From NCBI GenBank assembly GCA_021106655.1, contig JAIOTT010000239.1, forward strand, positions 1-8,928: a stretch of 8,928 nt of DNA. The letters run 5' to 3'. Position numbers and translations under genes: made by a program. The notes beneath the pieces are model-generated. The model worked only from the letters and a program-made list of their open reading frames with translations. It ran no database searches and was not told the DNA's origin. Below, piece after piece: positions 6,273 through 8,928 of the stretch (positions are counted from its first letter, which is position 1; each line of letters opens with the position of its first letter). This DNA comes from Bacteroidales bacterium. GTDB taxonomy: Bacteria; Bacteroidota; Bacteroidia; Bacteroidales; SMBSF77.

Positions 6273-6956
6273 ATGAATGCAAAAAAATCGACCAAAGCAA
6301 ATCTTGAAAAAAAGAGAATTATCTTCAGTCAGATTGGAATGGTAATTACTCTTGCACTTGTTTTATTAGCTTTTGAATGGAAAACTTATGACTATTCGGG
6401 CACTTCATTTAGATCTGAAGGGGCAGATCTTACTCCTGAGGAATTGGTTCTTAACACTATACAAAAGCCTCCTCCCCCACCACCACCAATGCAAATTCCT
6501 ACAACAGTTCTAAATATTGTTGACAATGGTGATGAAATTAAAATAGATGTCGAAATAGATGTCGAAGCTGATGGCAAAACAGAAATAGAACCATATATTC
6601 CTACATATAAAGATGAGGATAGTGACACAACGCCGGGTGATGAATTATTTATTTCTGTTCAGCATATGCCGGAATTTCCCGGTGGTGAGGAAGGCAGGAT
6701 CAGATATCTTGAAGATAATATTAATTATCCTTTAATTGCAAAGGAAACAGAGATTCATGGAAACGTCTACGTTACTTTTATTGTTGAAACTGATGGTTCA
6801 ATAACTAACGTACAAATACTAAAGGGTATTGGAGGTGGATGTGATGAAGAGGCTATGCGTATTGTTGAAAATATGCCTGACTGGAGTCCCGGAACTCAAA
6901 GAGGAATGCCTGTTAGGGTCAAGCTAAATATGCATATTAGATTTACTCTCCTTTGA
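6273..6956 (+). CDS. Energy transducer TonB (second paralogue)
   Basis: This is a complete 227-residue protein with the same layout as its neighbour: basic N-terminus (NAKKSTKANLEKKR), a transmembrane segment at about residues 16-34 ending AFEWKTY, a proline run PPPPPPP at 66-72, and an acidic linker with KIDVEIDVEAD. The TonB C-terminal domain covers about 129-227 (MPEFPGG, INYPLIAKETEIHGNVYVTF, GIGGGCDEEAMRIVENMP, GMPVRVKLNMHIRFTL). The linker and periplasmic spacer have diverged more than the C-terminal domain, and the Asp-rich tract is shorter and less acidic. The two proteins could therefore serve different receptors while sharing an ExbB/ExbD complex, but that is inference. The gene sits 104 bp beyond a terminator and converges on uvrC. 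Confidence 0.93.
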   Translation: MNAKKSTKANLEKKRIIFSQIGMVITLALVLLAFEWKTYDYSGTSFRSEGADLTPEELVLNTIQKPPPPPPPMQIPTTVLNIVDNGDEIKIDVEIDVEADGKTEIEPYIPTYKDEDSDTTPGDELFISVQHMPEFPGGEEGRIRYLEDNINYPLIAKETEIHGNVYVTFIVETDGSITNVQILKGIGGGCDEEAMRIVENMPDWSPGTQRGMPVRVKLNMHIRFTLL

Positions 6957-6958
6957 AA

Positions 6959-6996
6959 AGTGGCAGTAGCAGTAAATTCATAATGCATAATTCGTG
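6959..6996. repeat. Two short degenerate tandem repeats directly after the second tonB gene
   Basis: First come 6-bp units AGTGGC, AGTAGC and AGTAAA (6959-6976), then 7-bp units ATTCATA, ATGCATA and ATTCGTG (6976-6996). The array starts 2 bp after the stop codon. Individually these are weak; they are listed because the same type of sequence occupies the same position after other genes here. Confidence 0.5.
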
Positions 6997-7003
6997 ACAA
7001 ATT

Positions 7004-7038
7004 GGTGCTCGTCTCCAGACGAGTACCTACTAGTCTGG
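7004..7038. repeat. Overlapping hairpins (REP-like) beside the uvrC stop codon
   Basis: GGTGCTCGTCT (7004-7014) can pair with AGACGAGTACC (7017-7027), 11 positions including one G-T wobble; the tip must open to a TCCA loop. Alternatively CCAGACGAGT (7015-7024) pairs with ACTAGTCTGG (7029-7038) at 9 of 10 positions around ACCT. The two folds share the middle arm and exclude each other. The cluster lies 5 bp beyond the uvrC stop codon. No T-run follows on either strand, so a classical terminator is unlikely; REP-like repeat or transcript-stabilising 3' structure are the alternatives. Confidence 0.6.
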
Positions 7039-7043
7039 TCAAC

Positions 7044-8858
7044 CTACATTTTATTAAAATGATCAAAAACCAACCTCCCTTTAGCTTTCCCAACAACCTC
7101 CTGCAAATCTTCCAACTTTGCGTTTTTAATATTTTTCACAGATCTGAATTTACTCAAAAGTGCCTGACTGCTTGAGCTGCCTATGCCTTCAACTTTTGTT
7201 AAAACGGATTTTATTGTTTCCTTTTCTCTTTTTTTTCGATGATGTGTAATGCCAAAACGATGTGCTTCATTACGTAAATGCTGAATAACTTTAAGCGTTT
7301 CTGATTTCTTATCAAGATATAGCGGTATAGAATCTCCAGGATAATAAATTTCTTCAAGCCTTTTTGCAATCCCGATAATAGCTACTTTTCCTCTTAGATC
7401 AAGCCTTGATAATGCAGATAAAGCTGCATTTAATTGTCCTTTTCCACCATCAACAACTATTAATTGTGGTAATAAGGATTTTTCAGACAATAGTCTTTTA
7501 TACCTGCGGTAAACTATCTCTTCCATAGAAGCATAATCGTTTGCACCTTCTACTGTTTTAATGTTATAATGACGATACTCCTTTTTAAATGGCCTGGCGT
7601 TTCTGAATACAACCATAGCAGCAACCGGAAAATCACCCTGAATATTTGAATTGTCAAAACACTCAATATGATCAGGTTGCACTTTCAGACGTAAATCTTT
7701 TTTCATTTGTTCAAGTATCCTTTTACTATGACGTAAAGGATCAACAAGATTTTTTCTCTTCTGTTTTTCGAGCTTATAATATTTGGCGTTTCTTTCCGAA
7801 AGGTCGAGCAGCATTTTTTTATCGCCTCGCTGAGGTATTGTAATCAACACATCCGGTATCTCCACATCCATTGTAAATGGAGTAATTATTTCCTTTGCAT
7901 CGCTCTTAAACCTTTGCCTGAAATCAGTGATAGCGATTCCTAATAACTCCTCCGGGCTTTCTTCAAGTTTTTTCTTTAACTCAATAGTATGAGCCTGCAC
8001 AATTGCACCATTTACTACTTTTAAAAAATTCACGTAAGCAAACTGCTCATCACTGGCAAATGAAAAAACATCCACATTGTTGATCCGGGGATTAACTATC
8101 GTCGACTTACTACGATATCTATCCAGCAGCTCTATTTTCTCTTTTACGATCTGAGCCTTTTCGAATTCCATATTTTTTGCATATTCGCTCATATGCTTTT
8201 TCAAAGTTTGTCCGACACTATGAATATTTCCCTTAATGATATCTTTAATAACAGATAAAACATCATCATATTCCTCTGCTGATTGAAGTCCTTCGCATGG
8301 TGCCAGACAATTTCCAAGATGGTATTCCAGGCAGATCTTATATTTCTTTTTCCTGATATTTTCTTCAGATAAATTATGCCTGCACGTACGTAGAGGATAT
8401 AATTGCCTTATGAGATCAAGCAGTGTGTTCATCATCTTTACAGAAGCATATGGTCCAAAATATAACGACCCATCCTTTATAACATGGCGGGTTGGAAAAA
8501 TCCGGGGGAAGGGTTCATTTTTTACACATAGCCATGGATATGTCTTGTCATCCTTCAGCATCACATTATAGCGCGGCTGATATTTTTTTATCAGATTATT
8601 CTCAAGCAGAAATGCATCAAACTCGTTATCAACTATGATAAACTTTATATCAGCAATTTTTTTAACCAGAACCCTGAGCTTACCACTCATAGATTTATCC
8701 TTGTTAAAATAAGAGGATACACGTTTTTTCAGATTTTTCGCTTTACCTACATACAAGATCTTAGCATCTTCATCAAAAAACTGATACACTCCGGGATTGT
8801 CGTCCAGAGCCCTGATTATTGGTTCTAGTTTTTGATAATGTGGATTGATCACTTTCAT
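7044..8858 (-). CDS. uvrC: UvrABC excision nuclease subunit C
   Basis: This is a complete 604-residue protein of usual family length. UvrC joins the UvrB-damage complex and makes the 3' and then 5' incisions of nucleotide excision repair. Visible in order: the GIY-YIG nuclease for the 3' cut (GVY at 23-25, YVG at 36-38, Arg46, Glu86 in LLENNLIKKYQPRYN); a Cys cluster C159, C176, C184, C188; and a UVR helical hairpin that contacts UvrB (about 206-247). The C-terminal RNase H-like nuclease for the 5' cut follows, with Asp402 in ECFDNSNIQG, Asp470 in VVDGGKGQ and His533 in RNEAHRFGITHHR. A helix-hairpin-helix DNA-binding end lies at about 552-600 (VEGIGSSSSQALL). The Cys pattern resembles the residues reported to hold an Fe-S cluster in E. 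coli UvrC. The ATG complementary to 8856-8858 gives the standard N-terminus just before the GIY-YIG domain. No uvrA or uvrB is nearby; the gene appears monocistronic within the window. Confidence 0.97.
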   Translation of the reverse strand: MKVINPHYQKLEPIIRALDDNPGVYQFFDEDAKILYVGKAKNLKKRVSSYFNKDKSMSGKLRVLVKKIADIKFIIVDNEFDAFLLENNLIKKYQPRYNVMLKDDKTYPWLCVKNEPFPRIFPTRHVIKDGSLYFGPYASVKMMNTLLDLIRQLYPLRTCRHNLSEENIRKKKYKICLEYHLGNCLAPCEGLQSAEEYDDVLSVIKDIIKGNIHSVGQTLKKHMSEYAKNMEFEKAQIVKEKIELLDRYRSKSTIVNPRINNVDVFSFASDEQFAYVNFLKVVNGAIVQAHTIELKKKLEESPEELLGIAITDFRQRFKSDAKEIITPFTMDVEIPDVLITIPQRGDKKMLLDLSERNAKYYKLEKQKRKNLVDPLRHSKRILEQMKKDLRLKVQPDHIECFDNSNIQGDFPVAAMVVFRNARPFKKEYRHYNIKTVEGANDYASMEEIVYRRYKRLLSEKSLLPQLIVVDGGKGQLNAALSALSRLDLRGKVAIIGIAKRLEEIYYPGDSIPLYLDKKSETLKVIQHLRNEAHRFGITHHRKKREKETIKSVLTKVEGIGSSSSQALLSKFRSVKNIKNAKLEDLQEVVGKAKGRLVFDHFNKM

Positions 8859-8900
8859 CTGAAGTTTAGATAATTATTTCTTGTTTACATCTATTTAGCT

Positions 8901-8928
8901 GCATAGGGCATGGAGCACAGAGCATGGA
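8901..8928. repeat. Degenerate heptamer tandem repeat at the right edge
   Basis: Four 7-bp units run in register, GCATAGG, GCATGGA, GCACAGA and GCATGGA, and the array meets the window edge, so its full length is unknown. It begins about 42 bp upstream of the uvrC start codon. I see no convincing promoter in the 8859-8900 gap. Confidence 0.7.

Noticed and set aside
5871..6295. Minus-strand open frames across the first tonB 3' end and the following gap
   Set aside because: They overlap the TonB C-terminal domain and the terminator, and show no recognisable domain.
7646..7843. Plus-strand 65-residue frame inside uvrC
   Set aside because: It is fully antisense to conserved uvrC coding sequence and has no recognisable product.

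Overview
The window looks like a piece of an AT-rich Bacteroidota chromosome. This rests on a SprA-type type IX secretion translocon, TonB proteins of the Bacteroidota type (acidic linker, C-terminal domain beginning near PxFPGG), A/T-rich leaders without clear Shine-Dalgarno sequences, and promoter candidates resembling the Bacteroidota TAnnTTTG element. I cannot place it below phylum. Everything here is a reading by eye, with no database search.

Layout. Positions 1-3557 hold the C-terminal part of sprA (+), entering from the left edge. After an octamer-repeat scar and an AT-rich gap come gcvH (3733-4113, +) and, 16 bp later, a small VanZ-family membrane protein (4130-4525, +). Next is a compact transposable module (about 4609-5299): an IS200-like/RAYT tyrosine transposase gene on the minus strand (4693-5118), bracketed by inverted copies of a REP-like hairpin whose stems differ by compensating changes. 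Two paralogous TonB genes follow (5419-6099 and 6273-6956, +), separated by a strong intrinsic terminator. A full-length uvrC (7044-8858, -) converges on the second tonB. The right edge is the uvrC upstream region and runs into a heptamer repeat.

How the genes relate. SprA is the outer-membrane channel of type IX secretion, and TonB proteins energise outer-membrane transport, so both ends of the + strand cluster serve the envelope. GcvH (glycine cleavage) and UvrC (nucleotide excision repair) are housekeeping genes; gcvH and the VanZ-like gene probably share a transcript.

I see no defence system, CRISPR array, tRNA or rRNA. The most interesting material is between the genes: (i) the REP/RAYT module, (ii) a hairpin cluster next to the uvrC stop that may be a distant relative of the same repeat, and (iii) degenerate 6-8 bp period tandem repeats that begin 1-3 bp after the stop codons of sprA, tonB-1 and tonB-2, with another upstream of uvrC. 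No intergenic stretch longer than about 300 bp is left unexplained.
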